Origin: Rhinopithecimicrobium faecis
Lineage (GTDB): Bacteria > Bacteroidota > Bacteroidia > Sphingobacteriales > Sphingobacteriaceae
Assembly: GCA_017942165.1 (NCBI GenBank)
Contig: JAGKSB010000004.1
Coordinates: forward strand, 1-64,000
Reading direction: 5' to 3'
DNA: 64,000 nucleotides
Positions within the stretch are counted from its first letter, which is position 1, and every line of letters starts with the position of its first letter. Shown here piece after piece: positions 44,072 through 52,965 of this stretch. The position numbers were made by a program, and so were the translations under genes. The notes below the pieces were generated by a model that ran no database searches, was not told where the DNA came from, and saw nothing but the letters and a program-made list of their open reading frames with translations.

Positions 44072-44431
44072 ATGATAAAAAAACCGATTACTGATCCAGA
44101 AGTGTGCACGGGAAATATACGTGCAATGACAGACGCATTAGAGTCTTTAGGAGGAAAATGGAGGCTTTTAATCCTGCACTATCTCCTTGTTAGAGCAGAT
44201 GAAAACAATACATTTAACAAAATAGAGAAGGATATTGAAGGTATTTCCGCGAAAATGCTTTCCAAAGAATTGAAAATTTTAGAGTCCAATTTGCTCGTTT
44301 CTCGCGAGGTACAGCAGAGTTCTCCCGTTACCGTAAAATATAATATTACAGAATATGGCAAGCAGGTACGGCCTGTGATTGCGGCTTTGGTAAACTGGGG
44401 CTTGGCCCACCGCATGGAGGTCTTTCAGTAA
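44072..44431 (+). CDS. HxlR-family transcriptional regulator
   Basis: The 119-aa protein has the HxlR winged helix: ALESLGGKWRLLILHYLL, ISAKMLSKELKILESNLLVSREV and VKYNITEYGKQVRPVI. Cys12 near the N-terminus is at the position that senses quinones or aldehydes in YodB/HxlR relatives. It is divergent from the SDR-pirin operon and probably controls it and itself; an inverted repeat between the two promoters supports this. Confidence 0.88.
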   Translation: MIKKPITDPEVCTGNIRAMTDALESLGGKWRLLILHYLLVRADENNTFNKIEKDIEGISAKMLSKELKILESNLLVSREVQQSSPVTVKYNITEYGKQVRPVIAALVNWGLAHRMEVFQ

Positions 44432-44460
44432 ACTATTTTCCAGAGAAAAAAGCTATAATT

Positions 44461-44492
44461 AAAAATATCCCATTGGTAGATGGGATATTTTT
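44461..44492 (+). terminator. terminator of the HxlR gene
   Basis: AAAAATATCCCAT / ATGGGATATTTTT forms a 13-bp stem with a TGGTAG loop and a U-rich end; it can work on both strands. Confidence 0.85.
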
Positions 44493-44526
44493 ACGTCTTA
44501 TTGATAGAGATAGGCGCTGAAGCTTA

Positions 44527-45255
44527 TTAAATAAGGTTAAAGATATCATCTACCCCAAGAATACGTTTGCAAGTAAACCCTTCCGCATATTTTGCTTGAA
44601 TAGTACGGCCAAATTCGCGTGCGCGTGCATTCGTAGATTCCATAAAATCAGGATTTGAAATATAGGTTTGAGGCTCATCAGAATTTGATGATTCTCCAGT
44701 ATAAAATTGTGTTTTATATGCTAGGATAGCTTTTGTCTTGATATCATTATAAGCTGTAATATCCAATACCACATCCGGTTTGATATATTGATCTTGAATC
44801 ATCTGTAGTAGCAACCGTGGTCTATGCACTTCTTGAGCAACATGATCAAGCTCTGTTTCAATACGTCTTAATCCCGCTAAGAAGCAGGCTTCCGTTACTA
44901 AAGCTCCCGCACGTCCATGATCTGGATGTCTGTCAATCTGCGCATTCGTAATAATAATCTCAGGCTGATATTTGCGAATAGCCTTTATTACCGCAAGTTT
45001 TTCAAACTCCGCATTTTCGAAAAAACCATCGCGAAGATTTAAATTCTCACGAACACTTAAGCCTAGGATATTTGCGGCATCCGTAGCTTCCTGCAGTCTT
45101 GTTGCTGCCGTTCCACGAGTACCTAATTCACCTGCTGTTAAATCTACAATACCTACCTTTTTCCCTTCCGCTACGTATTTGGCAATGGTCCCTCCTGCGC
45201 CTAACTCGGCATCATCAGGGTGTACCGCTATGACCAATAAATCTAATTTTTGCAT
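44527..45255 (-). CDS. bshB1: bacillithiol biosynthesis deacetylase BshB1
   Basis: The 242-aa LmbE-type zinc deacetylase removes the acetyl group from GlcNAc-malate in bacillithiol synthesis. AVHPDDAELGAGGTI holds the HPDD zinc motif, DLTAGELGTRGTAATR and DRHPDHGRAG complete the BshB1 signature. The gene follows a glutathione-peroxidase-like gene by 49 bases and may be in one transcript with it. No bshA or bshC is in the window. Confidence 0.92.
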   Translation of the reverse strand: MQKLDLLVIAVHPDDAELGAGGTIAKYVAEGKKVGIVDLTAGELGTRGTAATRLQEATDAANILGLSVRENLNLRDGFFENAEFEKLAVIKAIRKYQPEIIITNAQIDRHPDHGRAGALVTEACFLAGLRRIETELDHVAQEVHRPRLLLQMIQDQYIKPDVVLDITAYNDIKTKAILAYKTQFYTGESSNSDEPQTYISNPDFMESTNARAREFGRTIQAKYAEGFTCKRILGVDDIFNLI

Positions 45256-45304
45256 GCTTTATTAAGTGTTTAAACATTTATTATCAAAGGTACAATTTTC
45301 TAAG

Positions 45305-45796
45305 CTATTGCGCTAATAAACGTTCAATATTTAGTTTTACTTTATTAGATAATGGCGAGGTAGTCGGGTAAAAATAATCCACCACTTCGCCTTGTTTATT
45401 AATTAAGTATTTATGGAAATTCCAAACGGGTTTAGAATCTATATGGCCATTTTCTTCTTTATTGGAAAGAAATTTATAGAGGGGTGCGGTATGCTCACCA
45501 ACGACATGGGTACGTTTAAAAATGGGAAACTTCACTTGTTGATTTAGCCGGCAGAAAGTTTCCAAGCGAGCGCCAGTAAGGGGCTCCTGATGTCTAAAAT
45601 TATTAGACGGAAAGGCCAAAATCTCAAAGCCTCGATCCTTATATGCTTGATAGAGTTTCTCTAAAGACTTAAATTGCTTTGTAAAAAAACATTGTGACGC
45701 TGTGTTGACTATAAGAAGTACTTTACCTTCATAGTCCGCCAAGGACTTTTTTTGACCATCAAATTGTAGTGCGTCAAAGTTATAAACGGTTTTCAT
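45305..45796 (-). CDS. glutathione peroxidase-family thiol peroxidase
   Basis: The 163-aa protein has the family signature NTASQCFFTKQFKSLEKLY with the peroxidatic Cys36, FPSNNFRHQEP in place of the usual FPCNQFGxQEP, and KPVWNFHKYLI with the conserved Trp and Asn. The Gln of the catalytic tetrad block is Asn here. Such bacterial enzymes generally use thioredoxin; next to bshB1, bacillithiol as reductant is conceivable but unproven. No signal peptide is seen. Confidence 0.88.
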   Translation of the reverse strand: MKTVYNFDALQFDGQKKSLADYEGKVLLIVNTASQCFFTKQFKSLEKLYQAYKDRGFEILAFPSNNFRHQEPLTGARLETFCRLNQQVKFPIFKRTHVVGEHTAPLYKFLSNKEENGHIDSKPVWNFHKYLINKQGEVVDYFYPTTSPLSNKVKLNIERLLAQ

Positions 45797-45807
45797 ATCC
45801 TATAAGT

Positions 45808-46443
45808 TTAATAGATCCCTTGTGCATTTCTTGACTTCTCAAAACCACGAATGATATTTTCAATTTCAAAGTCCTGCTTAGGATCGTATGTTGATTTCAA
45901 ATTATGTCCGAACACACGGGCTACTCCCTGGTAGAAGAAGGCTGTAAGACCACCTTTCATCTCTTTAACCATTTCAAAGCTGGAATGTCCTGTCTGACGA
46001 TCTACTAGCTTGATTAATATTTTCCCTTGGGAAACCGTCATGTTCTTAATTTCTTTATTAAACATGGTCTTAATCTCACTTTCACAGTCGTTGACAAGTT
46101 TCTTTTGCAACTTTTTATCGGAAGTCACAGCCAGATCACGGTCTAATTGCTCGTAACGCTTCTGCGCAAAGATCGCATAAGGTAGCACTTTTAGGACATT
46201 ATATTTTAACCTAAAGTATTGTTTACGCGCATCTTCTGAAGTCCAGATTCTTTTTTTGCTGATGACAACTTCTGGAAAGAGAAACCAGGGCACCACCTCT
46301 CCATCGGGTAAGGTCGTGGTATTATAATGTTGTTTGACAGACGGCTCCCCCTCACCATAATGGGGCATAGTTAACTCTTGCGCTACCGATAAGCTAGGTA
46401 GTATAAACGCTACAAAAACTAATCCCTGTGCCAAGAAATTCAT
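45808..46443 (-). CDS. DUF4294 family secreted protein
   Basis: Starting at the ATG at 46443 the protein is 211 aa with a signal peptide (FILPSLSVAQ). The longer TTG-started frame at 46467 would precede the signal and is unlikely. DGEVVPWFLFPEVVISKKRIWTSEDARKQYFRLKYNVLKVLPYA matches the Bacteroidota DUF4294 family in pattern (read here in pieces), which has no known function. It lies 11 bases upstream of the peroxidase gene and likely leads the operon DUF4294-gpx-bshB1. Confidence 0.75.
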   Translation of the reverse strand: MNFLAQGLVFVAFILPSLSVAQELTMPHYGEGEPSVKQHYNTTTLPDGEVVPWFLFPEVVISKKRIWTSEDARKQYFRLKYNVLKVLPYAIFAQKRYEQLDRDLAVTSDKKLQKKLVNDCESEIKTMFNKEIKNMTVSQGKILIKLVDRQTGHSSFEMVKEMKGGLTAFFYQGVARVFGHNLKSTYDPKQDFEIENIIRGFEKSRNAQGIY

Positions 46444-46597
46444 TCTTTTTTCATTAAAAAAGTGCAATTACCTATGTGTTACTCCTAAAAATTTACTACA
46501 TTTAGTTTATGATAATGGTCGTATTTAAACAGTAGACCCATATACACTATCTAATTTAAGAAAAGTATTTTAAGTATCATAATACAACAGCAAGTTT

Positions 46598-48814
46598 ATG
46601 AAAGATTATGTGATTGATATAGAGGCTGAAAATAAAGAAATCAGAAAACGTTACCGCGCTTTACTACGTGCTTGTAAGCCTACGATGCAGAGAGGTGATA
46701 AGCAAATGATACGAAAAGCCTTCGACTTGGCTTTGGAGAGTCATAAGGAAATGCGACGTAAGTCTGGTGAGCCTTATATCTATCATCCAATAGCTGTCGC
46801 TCAAATTGCCGCCGAGGAGATTGGTTTAGGAACGACCTCCATCGTCTGTGCGCTCTTACATGATGTCGTGGAAGATACCATTATTACGCTGGATGAAATC
46901 GAGCATATGTATGGGAAGAAGGTTCGACGTATTATTGATGGGCTCACGAAGATATCCGGCATTTTCGACCCTAACAGCTCCATGCAGGCGGAGAATTTTC
47001 GAAAAATGCTCTTGACCCTGGCGGATGACGTACGTGTAATCTTAATTAAGCTCGCCGATCGCCTGCACAATATGCGGACGATGGAATTTATGGCCCGTGA
47101 TAAGCAGCTAAAGATAGCTTCTGAAACAAGTTATTTATACGCTCCCCTAGCTCATCGCTTGGGTTTATACGCTATAAAGTCTGAGTTGGAAGATCTGTCC
47201 ATGAAATATACAGATCCGGATACTTACAAATTTATTGCGAAGAAGTTAAATGAAAAAAAGGCTGAAAGAGAGCGTTTTATTGGCGACTTTATAGGCCCTA
47301 TAAATAATATTTTAAAAGAGCAAGGTCTCGTTGCCGACGTCTTTGGTAGACCGAAGTCTATCCATTCCATTTGGAATAAGATGCGCAAGAAGTCTATCCC
47401 TTTTGAGGAGGTTTACGATTTATTTGCCATCCGTATAATTATTGATTCTTCTGATGATAGGGAAAAAACGGAATGTTGGAAAGCCTATTCTATTGTAACA
47501 GATCTTTATAGGCCGAATCCAGACCGTCTTCGTGACTGGGTATCTTCTCCGAAAGGGAATGGCTATGAGTCGCTTCACACAACGGTGATGGGCCCTCGTG
47601 GACAGTGGGTAGAAGTTCAAATCCGTACACGAAGAATGAATGAGATTGCTGAAAAAGGATTTGCAGCACACTGGAAATATAAGGAGTCTAATGCGGATTC
47701 AGGCCTTGATCAATGGATTAGAAAAGTACGTGATGTCCTAGCTAACCCGGATCAAAATGCCTTGGATTTTGTGGATGACTTTAAGATGAATCTCTTCTCG
47801 GATGAGATTTTTATATTCACGCCAAAGGGAACCCTTATTCAGCTGCCACATAATGCTACAGCCTTAGATTTTGCGTTTGAAATTCACTCGGATATTGGGG
47901 CTACATGTATTGGCGCGAAGGTGAACCATAAGTTGGTACCCTTGAGTCACCAATTGCAAAATGGTGATCAGGTGGAGATAATTACCTCAAGCAAACAGCA
48001 GCCTAAGGAAGATTGGTTAAGTTTTGTCGTAACAGCCAAGGCGAAATCGAAGATCCGCTCTTCCCTCAAAGAAGAAAAGCGTCGTGTTGCGGAGGATGGC
48101 AAAGAGATTTTAGAGCGTAAATTAAAATCGATAAAAATCACTTACAACACCGATAATATCAATAAAATATCCAATTACTTTAAGTATGCTAGCTCCCAAG
48201 AGCTGTTTTACAACATTGCAAAAGGAGCTATTGATATCAAGGATCTACGTGAATTTGCTGTTAATGATAAGATGATTGACACCAGTCCTGTAAATGGGCA
48301 GTTTAATGCACATATGAGTGGCTTGGTGGAGAAAATTAACAAGAAGGATTACGACACACTCCTATTGGGTGATGATTTACAGAAAATAGATTACACACTA
48401 GCACCTTGCTGTAACCCCATTCCTGGAGATGATGTATTCGGCTTTTTGACGGTCAATGACGGTATAAAGATCCACCGTACAGCTTGTCCAAATGCTTCTA
48501 AGCTGATGGCAAATTACGGCTACCGCATTATGAAAGCTAAGTGGACTAGCAAGCAGGATATGGCTTTCTTGACGGGTCTACGTATCATAGGAATTGATGA
48601 TGTGGGGCTTGTGAATAAGTTGACAACAGTAATTTCTCAAGAGTTTAAAGTGAACATACGATCTTTAGCAATCTCCTCTAATGAGGGTATTTTTGAAGGT
48701 GATATTATGGTCTTTGTCAATGATACGCAGCAACTTAATACGCTCATGAAACACCTTCGTCAGGTACGCGGCATTACAGCAGTAACACGCTTTGAATCAG
48801 ACAATAACCATTAA
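46598..48814 (+). CDS. bifunctional (p)ppGpp synthetase/hydrolase (RelA/SpoT)
   Basis: The 738-aa protein makes and degrades the alarmone (p)ppGpp. The HD hydrolase domain has YIYHPIAVAQIAA and LLHDVVEDT (HD at 88-89); the synthetase domain has FGRPKSIHSIWNKM, SSPKGNGYESLHTTV and EVQIRTRRMNEIAEKGFAAHWKYKE-type motifs. TGS (about 400-460), the zinc-finger region with CCNPIPGDDVFGF and HRTACPNA, and a C-terminal ACT domain follow. Both catalytic halves look intact. It is the only such enzyme in the window. fur follows after 74 bases. Confidence 0.95.
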   Translation: MKDYVIDIEAENKEIRKRYRALLRACKPTMQRGDKQMIRKAFDLALESHKEMRRKSGEPYIYHPIAVAQIAAEEIGLGTTSIVCALLHDVVEDTIITLDEIEHMYGKKVRRIIDGLTKISGIFDPNSSMQAENFRKMLLTLADDVRVILIKLADRLHNMRTMEFMARDKQLKIASETSYLYAPLAHRLGLYAIKSELEDLSMKYTDPDTYKFIAKKLNEKKAERERFIGDFIGPINNILKEQGLVADVFGRPKSIHSIWNKMRKKSIPFEEVYDLFAIRIIIDSSDDREKTECWKAYSIVTDLYRPNPDRLRDWVSSPKGNGYESLHTTVMGPRGQWVEVQIRTRRMNEIAEKGFAAHWKYKESNADSGLDQWIRKVRDVLANPDQNALDFVDDFKMNLFSDEIFIFTPKGTLIQLPHNATALDFAFEIHSDIGATCIGAKVNHKLVPLSHQLQNGDQVEIITSSKQQPKEDWLSFVVTAKAKSKIRSSLKEEKRRVAEDGKEILERKLKSIKITYNTDNINKISNYFKYASSQELFYNIAKGAIDIKDLREFAVNDKMIDTSPVNGQFNAHMSGLVEKINKKDYDTLLLGDDLQKIDYTLAPCCNPIPGDDVFGFLTVNDGIKIHRTACPNASKLMANYGYRIMKAKWTSKQDMAFLTGLRIIGIDDVGLVNKLTTVISQEFKVNIRSLAISSNEGIFEGDIMVFVNDTQQLNTLMKHLRQVRGITAVTRFESDNNH

Positions 48815-48860
48815 AAAGTCAGTTTTTACAAACGCTTCACGATTTATAAGTTATTTTGGT

Positions 48861-48868
48861 TAAATTTG
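48861..48868 (+). promoter_or_regulatory. TAnnTTTG -7 box of the Fur-family gene
   Basis: TAAATTTG lies 20 bases before the ATG at 48889. Confidence 0.5.
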
Positions 48869-48888
48869 TGAAGTATCATTAAGATAAT

Positions 48889-49386
48889 ATGAATCCAGCT
48901 GAAAATTACACGACCGTAAAAAAAATCTTCGAGGCTTACTTAGAGAATAAAAGTCTCAGAAAGACGCCTGAGCGTTACGCGATCTTAGAGGAAATCTATT
49001 CGCGTACGGATCACTTTGATGTCGAATCTTTATATATCCATATGAAGAATAAAAAGTATCGCGTGAGCCGAGCAACGGTCTATAACACGTTAGAATTATT
49101 AGAGTCTTGCGACTTAGTTACCAAACACCAGTTTGGTCGTAACATGGCGCAATTTGAAAAATCTTATGGCTATAAACAACATGACCATATTATTTGTATA
49201 GAGTGTAATAAAGTTGTTGAATTTTGTGACCCACGCATTCATCAGATCCAATCGATGATGGGGGATTTATTAAAATTCGAAATTAAACATCACTCCTTAA
49301 ATCTATATGGTGTCTGCCAAGAATGCCAAGCTAAAGATGCTGCAAAAACCGAAGAAATTGAAGGAAATGCAGTAATTTCAAATTAA
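48889..49386 (+). CDS. Fur-family metalloregulator
   Basis: The 165-aa repressor has the winged helix [16 protein letters not shown] ... [19 protein letters not shown] and the metal-binding C-terminal domain with [16 protein letters not shown], then GVCQECQ. The CxxC pairs form the structural zinc site. Fur, Zur and PerR cannot be told apart by eye. It lies between rel and purA with its own -7 box. An imperfect hairpin (49419-49451) follows. Confidence 0.88.
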   Translation: MNPAENYTTVKKIFEAYLENKSLRKTPERYAILEEIYSRTDHFDVESLYIHMKNKKYRVSRATVYNTLELLESCDLVTKHQFGRNMAQFEKSYGYKQHDHIICIECNKVVEFCDPRIHQIQSMMGDLLKFEIKHHSLNLYGVCQECQAKDAAKTEEIEGNAVISN

Positions 49387-49418
49387 TTTTAAAATTCGAA
49401 AAATATAATAGTAGATTT

Positions 49419-49451
49419 GTTCAGAAAATAGCAACAGGCTGTTTTCTGAAC
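49419..49451 (+). terminator. hairpin after the Fur-family gene
   Basis: GTTCAGAAAATAGC pairs with GCTGTTTTCTGAAC (14 bp, one wobble) around an AACAG loop. The following sequence is T-rich but not a clean run, so termination is probable rather than certain. Confidence 0.55.
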
Positions 49452-49514
49452 ATATTATTTTGAATAACTCAGTATATCTATATATAATTCTTTAATCTCA
49501 ATACAAAACAAGCT

Positions 49515-50792
49515 ATGCAAGTTGATGTGCTTTTAGGCCTACAATGGGGCGATGAAGGGAAAGGTAAAATTGTTGATGTTTTATGTCCTAAATACGATTT
49601 AATCGCGCGCTTCCAGGGCGGTCCTAATGCCGGCCATACATTGGAATTTGATAACAAAAAATTCGTGTTAAACACAATTCCATCGGGTATCTTTAATCCA
49701 GATACATTGAACCTGATCGGTAATGGCGTTGTAATCGATCCTATCATCTTAAAACGTGAATTGGATAATTTAAAAGCGAATGGCTTTGATCCAGTGGGTA
49801 CTGGTAAATTAGTTATTGCGCGTAAAGCTCACTTAATTCTTCCTACACACCAATTGTTAGATGCAGCTTCTGAATCTAATATGGGTGCCGGTAAAATCGG
49901 TTCTACTTTAAAAGGTATCGGTCCTACTTATATGGATAAAACGGGTCGTAATGGTCTTCGTGTTGGAGATACTACTCTTCCAGATTTCACAGAGCGTTAC
50001 CAAAAATTAAAAGAGAAGCACTTATCAATCTTATCACACTACGGTGAGATTCCTGATTTCTCAGAAAAAGAAGAAGCTTTCTTAGCAGCTATTGAATTCT
50101 TAAAATCTATACCACATGTAGATTCTGAGCATTTAGTAAATCAGTACTTAAAAGAAGGTAAAAAAGTATTAGCTGAAGGTGCTCAAGGAACATTATTAGA
50201 TATCGATTTCGGTTCTTATCCTTTTGTTACTTCTTCAAATACGACTACAGCAGGCGCTTGTACAGGTATGGGAATTGCACCAAATAAAATTGGTACTGTT
50301 TTCGGTATTTTCAAAGCTTACTGTACACGTGTTGGTTCGGGTCCATTCCCTACGGAATTGGATAATGAAGTAGGTGAAAACTTACGTCAATTAGGCCATG
50401 AGTTTGGAGCGACTACAGGTCGTGCGCGTCGTACGGGTTGGATTGACATCCCTGCATTAAAATATGCGATTATGTTAAATGGTGTTACTGAGTTAGTAAT
50501 GATGAAAGCAGATGTACTTGATACATTTGAAAAAATCTATGCTTGTACACACTACAAATATGATGGTCAAGTAATTGACTATATGCCATACGATATCAAC
50601 AGCATCAAGCCTGAGCCAATTTTAGAGGAGATCGCTGGTTGGAATCAAGATTTAACGGGTATTACAAAAGAAGAGGAAATTCCTGCAGCTTTAAGAAACT
50701 ACATTTCGTACTTAGAGAAAGCATTAGAAACGCCTATTACCTTCTTATCTGTAGGTCCTGATCGTAAACAAACGTTAGCATTGACAAAATAG
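49515..50792 (+). CDS. purA: adenylosuccinate synthase
   Basis: The 425-aa enzyme joins IMP and aspartate using GTP in AMP synthesis. VLLGLQWGDEGKGKIVD holds the P-loop and catalytic Asp, FQGGPNAGHTLEF the catalytic His, and VGSGPFPTEL and TGRARRTGWIDIPALKYA are downstream signatures. Length is normal. The ATG at 49515 begins directly at the conserved N-terminus. pabB follows four bases after the stop, so the two are co-transcribed. Confidence 0.97.
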   Translation: MQVDVLLGLQWGDEGKGKIVDVLCPKYDLIARFQGGPNAGHTLEFDNKKFVLNTIPSGIFNPDTLNLIGNGVVIDPIILKRELDNLKANGFDPVGTGKLVIARKAHLILPTHQLLDAASESNMGAGKIGSTLKGIGPTYMDKTGRNGLRVGDTTLPDFTERYQKLKEKHLSILSHYGEIPDFSEKEEAFLAAIEFLKSIPHVDSEHLVNQYLKEGKKVLAEGAQGTLLDIDFGSYPFVTSSNTTTAGACTGMGIAPNKIGTVFGIFKAYCTRVGSGPFPTELDNEVGENLRQLGHEFGATTGRARRTGWIDIPALKYAIMLNGVTELVMMKADVLDTFEKIYACTHYKYDGQVIDYMPYDINSIKPEPILEEIAGWNQDLTGITKEEEIPAALRNYISYLEKALETPITFLSVGPDRKQTLALTK

Positions 50793-50795
50793 TTC

Positions 50796-52088
50796 ATGTC
50801 GGTTGCGGTTTTTGAAATTTCTGCCTACCCTAACTTCCGGGCACAAGCTTTAGCTTGGGCGGCAAGTTTTGAGGAATGTTGTTATTTTGACTCTAATGCC
50901 TATGTGGATGCCTATAGTAAGTTTGAAAGTCTACTCGCTGTAAAAGCGGTAACATCATTCACTGCTACAGGAAATAATACTTTTGCTGCGGTGCAGCAAT
51001 TTATAACCAGGAATAAAGGAGCCTTTATTCCTGGTTATTTTTCTTACGATCTTAAAGATGAGATTGAAGCCTTAAGAACTCCTTGGCAAAGTCCCTTGGA
51101 CTTCCCCCTAGCCTATTTTTTCGTTCCCCAATATCTCTTAAAATTTCAAGGAACCACGGTACATATTGAAGGGGATTCATGTCTGGAAATTTTTAATGCT
51201 ATTCTTGCATTTGAAGAGACGGCACCTATGGCAGATTTTAAAGGGTCCTTTCAACCTCGAATTTCTAAAGCTACTTATCTAGCGACTTTTGATAAATTCC
51301 AGCAGCATATTCAGCAGGGAGATATTTATGAAGTCAATCTATGTCAAGAGTTTTTTGCTAAAGATGTTTCCATAAACCCTTTAGCGGTATTTGAACGCCT
51401 TAATATGGTGTCCCCAACGCCTTTTTCATCTTTCTTTAAATTTTCCAACCACTTTATCTTATCGGCCTCTCCGGAGCGTTTTTTAGCGAAAAGAGGGATG
51501 CAACTTATTTCCCAACCTATTAAAGGAACAGCTAAGCGTGGGAAAAATGCGGAAGAAGATGCTTTAATTAAAGTGCAGCTGCGTGCTAATCCCAAGGAAA
51601 TTGCCGAGAATATTATGATCGTAGATTTAGTGCGTAATGACTTAACGTTAAGTGCACTTCCAGGCACTGTTAAGGCAGATCCTATTTTAGAAGTTCACAG
51701 TTTTCAACAAGTCCACCAATTAATTTCTACCATAAGTTGTCAGCTAAATCCTGCAATCCCTGTTGTTGAAGCTATAAAAAGTACATTTCCTCCGGGATCA
51801 ATGACTGGAGCACCCAAAATCTCTGCCATGCGTCTTTGTGATCGCTATGAGGCCTCAGCAAGAGGACTCTACGCTGGAGCTATTGGCTACTTTGCGGAAA
51901 ATGGTGATTTTGATTTTAATGTTGTCATTCGCACACTTTTATATCATGCGGAGCGGCAATACCTTTCTTTTCATACAGGTGGTGCTATAACTTTAAATGC
52001 GGATGGTGAACAAGAGTATGCGGAATGCCTACTCAAAGCTGCGGGGATCTTAAAAGCATTAGATACGGAACTTCTTATACAAAATTAA
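50796..52088 (+). CDS. pabB: aminodeoxychorismate synthase component I-like (PabB)
   Basis: The 430-aa chorismate-binding enzyme carries GDIYEVNLCQEFFA, QPIKGTAKRG, NPKEIAENIMIVDLVRNDL, PGSMTGAPKISAM and the C-terminal FHTGGAITLNADGEQEYAE block. The PIKGT Lys is the residue used by PabB-type enzymes to make 4-amino-4-deoxychorismate for folate. No glutaminase (PabA) adjoins it, and anthranilate synthase activity cannot be excluded fully. Confidence 0.85.
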   Translation: MSVAVFEISAYPNFRAQALAWAASFEECCYFDSNAYVDAYSKFESLLAVKAVTSFTATGNNTFAAVQQFITRNKGAFIPGYFSYDLKDEIEALRTPWQSPLDFPLAYFFVPQYLLKFQGTTVHIEGDSCLEIFNAILAFEETAPMADFKGSFQPRISKATYLATFDKFQQHIQQGDIYEVNLCQEFFAKDVSINPLAVFERLNMVSPTPFSSFFKFSNHFILSASPERFLAKRGMQLISQPIKGTAKRGKNAEEDALIKVQLRANPKEIAENIMIVDLVRNDLTLSALPGTVKADPILEVHSFQQVHQLISTISCQLNPAIPVVEAIKSTFPPGSMTGAPKISAMRLCDRYEASARGLYAGAIGYFAENGDFDFNVVIRTLLYHAERQYLSFHTGGAITLNADGEQEYAECLLKAAGILKALDTELLIQN

Positions 52089-52227
52089 ACCTGCCACTAC
52101 GATGTTTAGTGGTATGCAAATGGTGAAAAATAACTCTTGAGGCAATGGCATGGAAACATATTTTTAAAGCGAACTTAGCATGGAAAGCTTCGTCAGACAG
52201 TGAAAGTACTGCTATAAATCCCTAACA

Positions 52228-52875
52228 ATGGCGGAGGAATTTATTAATATACATACACATCATCCTCAAGGAAACTCCTTAAATTCGATCGTAAATATTG
52301 CGATTTCGAAGGATGAAATTCCTTTGAAAGGGCCTTTCTCTGCGGGCTTACATCCTTGGTATTTGGACGCGGAACATTTTCCAGTACAAATTAAGCAATT
52401 AGCATTTCTCGCACAGCGCAAAGATATGCTGGCGATTGGTGAATGTGGTTTAGATAAGCATGTAAAAGTTGATTTCCAGCTTCAACTTACGGCTTTTGTG
52501 GCGCAAATAGCACTTGCTAATTCCTGTAATAAACCACTCATTATACATTGTGTCAAAGCATATACAGAATGTGTTCGAGCGCTAAAAGAAGCTCAGGTAC
52601 CGGTGATATTTCATGGTTTTAATAAACATGCGCAATTGGGACTATCCTTACTGCGGGCAGGCTACAAACTATCTTTTGGAGTTTATATTTTAAGAGGCAC
52701 TATGGATAGGCTGCTGGAAGTAACTCCTTTGGAGCAAATGTTTTTGGAAACAGACACCAAGCTATGCGAAATTGAAATTCTCTATTCCTATGTTGCCAAG
52801 CTCCGCGGGATCTCCGTCACTGAGCTACAGCAGGCTATAAAGCAGAATTTTAACGCTGTGTTCCTTTTAAGGTAG
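52228..52875 (+). CDS. TatD-family metal-dependent hydrolase
   Basis: The 215-aa protein has the first metal ligands in INIHTHHP, then SAGLHPWYL, AIGECGLDK, PLIIHCVKAY and FLETDTKLC, following the TatD order of ligands. It is shorter than the usual 250-260 aa, as is common for a Bacteroidota subgroup. Family members are 3'-5' DNases or have unknown roles in nucleic-acid turnover. It is followed by a bidirectional terminator. Confidence 0.85.
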   Translation: MAEEFINIHTHHPQGNSLNSIVNIAISKDEIPLKGPFSAGLHPWYLDAEHFPVQIKQLAFLAQRKDMLAIGECGLDKHVKVDFQLQLTAFVAQIALANSCNKPLIIHCVKAYTECVRALKEAQVPVIFHGFNKHAQLGLSLLRAGYKLSFGVYILRGTMDRLLEVTPLEQMFLETDTKLCEIEILYSYVAKLRGISVTELQQAIKQNFNAVFLLR

Positions 52876-52913
52876 GTATTTACAACTAAAGTGTGTCGCT
52901 AGCGAGCGAAAAA

Positions 52914-52948
52914 AAAGGGTCATGATAGTTTAATTATCATGACCCTTT
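52914..52948. terminator. bidirectional terminator between tatD and fimbrillin-like gene
   Basis: AAAGGGTCATGATA / TATCATGACCCTTT is a 14-bp stem with loop GTTTAAT, with A-runs on the left and T-rich sequence on the right. Confidence 0.88.
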
Positions 52949-52965
52949 CTTATATAATTGATGAA

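Noticed and set aside
52100-52146. CGATGTTTAGT plus AGGCAAT shared with 55309-55346, upstream of tatD and tcdA
   Set aside because: The shared words are short, their spacing differs by about nine bases and such matches are expected by chance in 64 kb; no riboswitch fold is evident.
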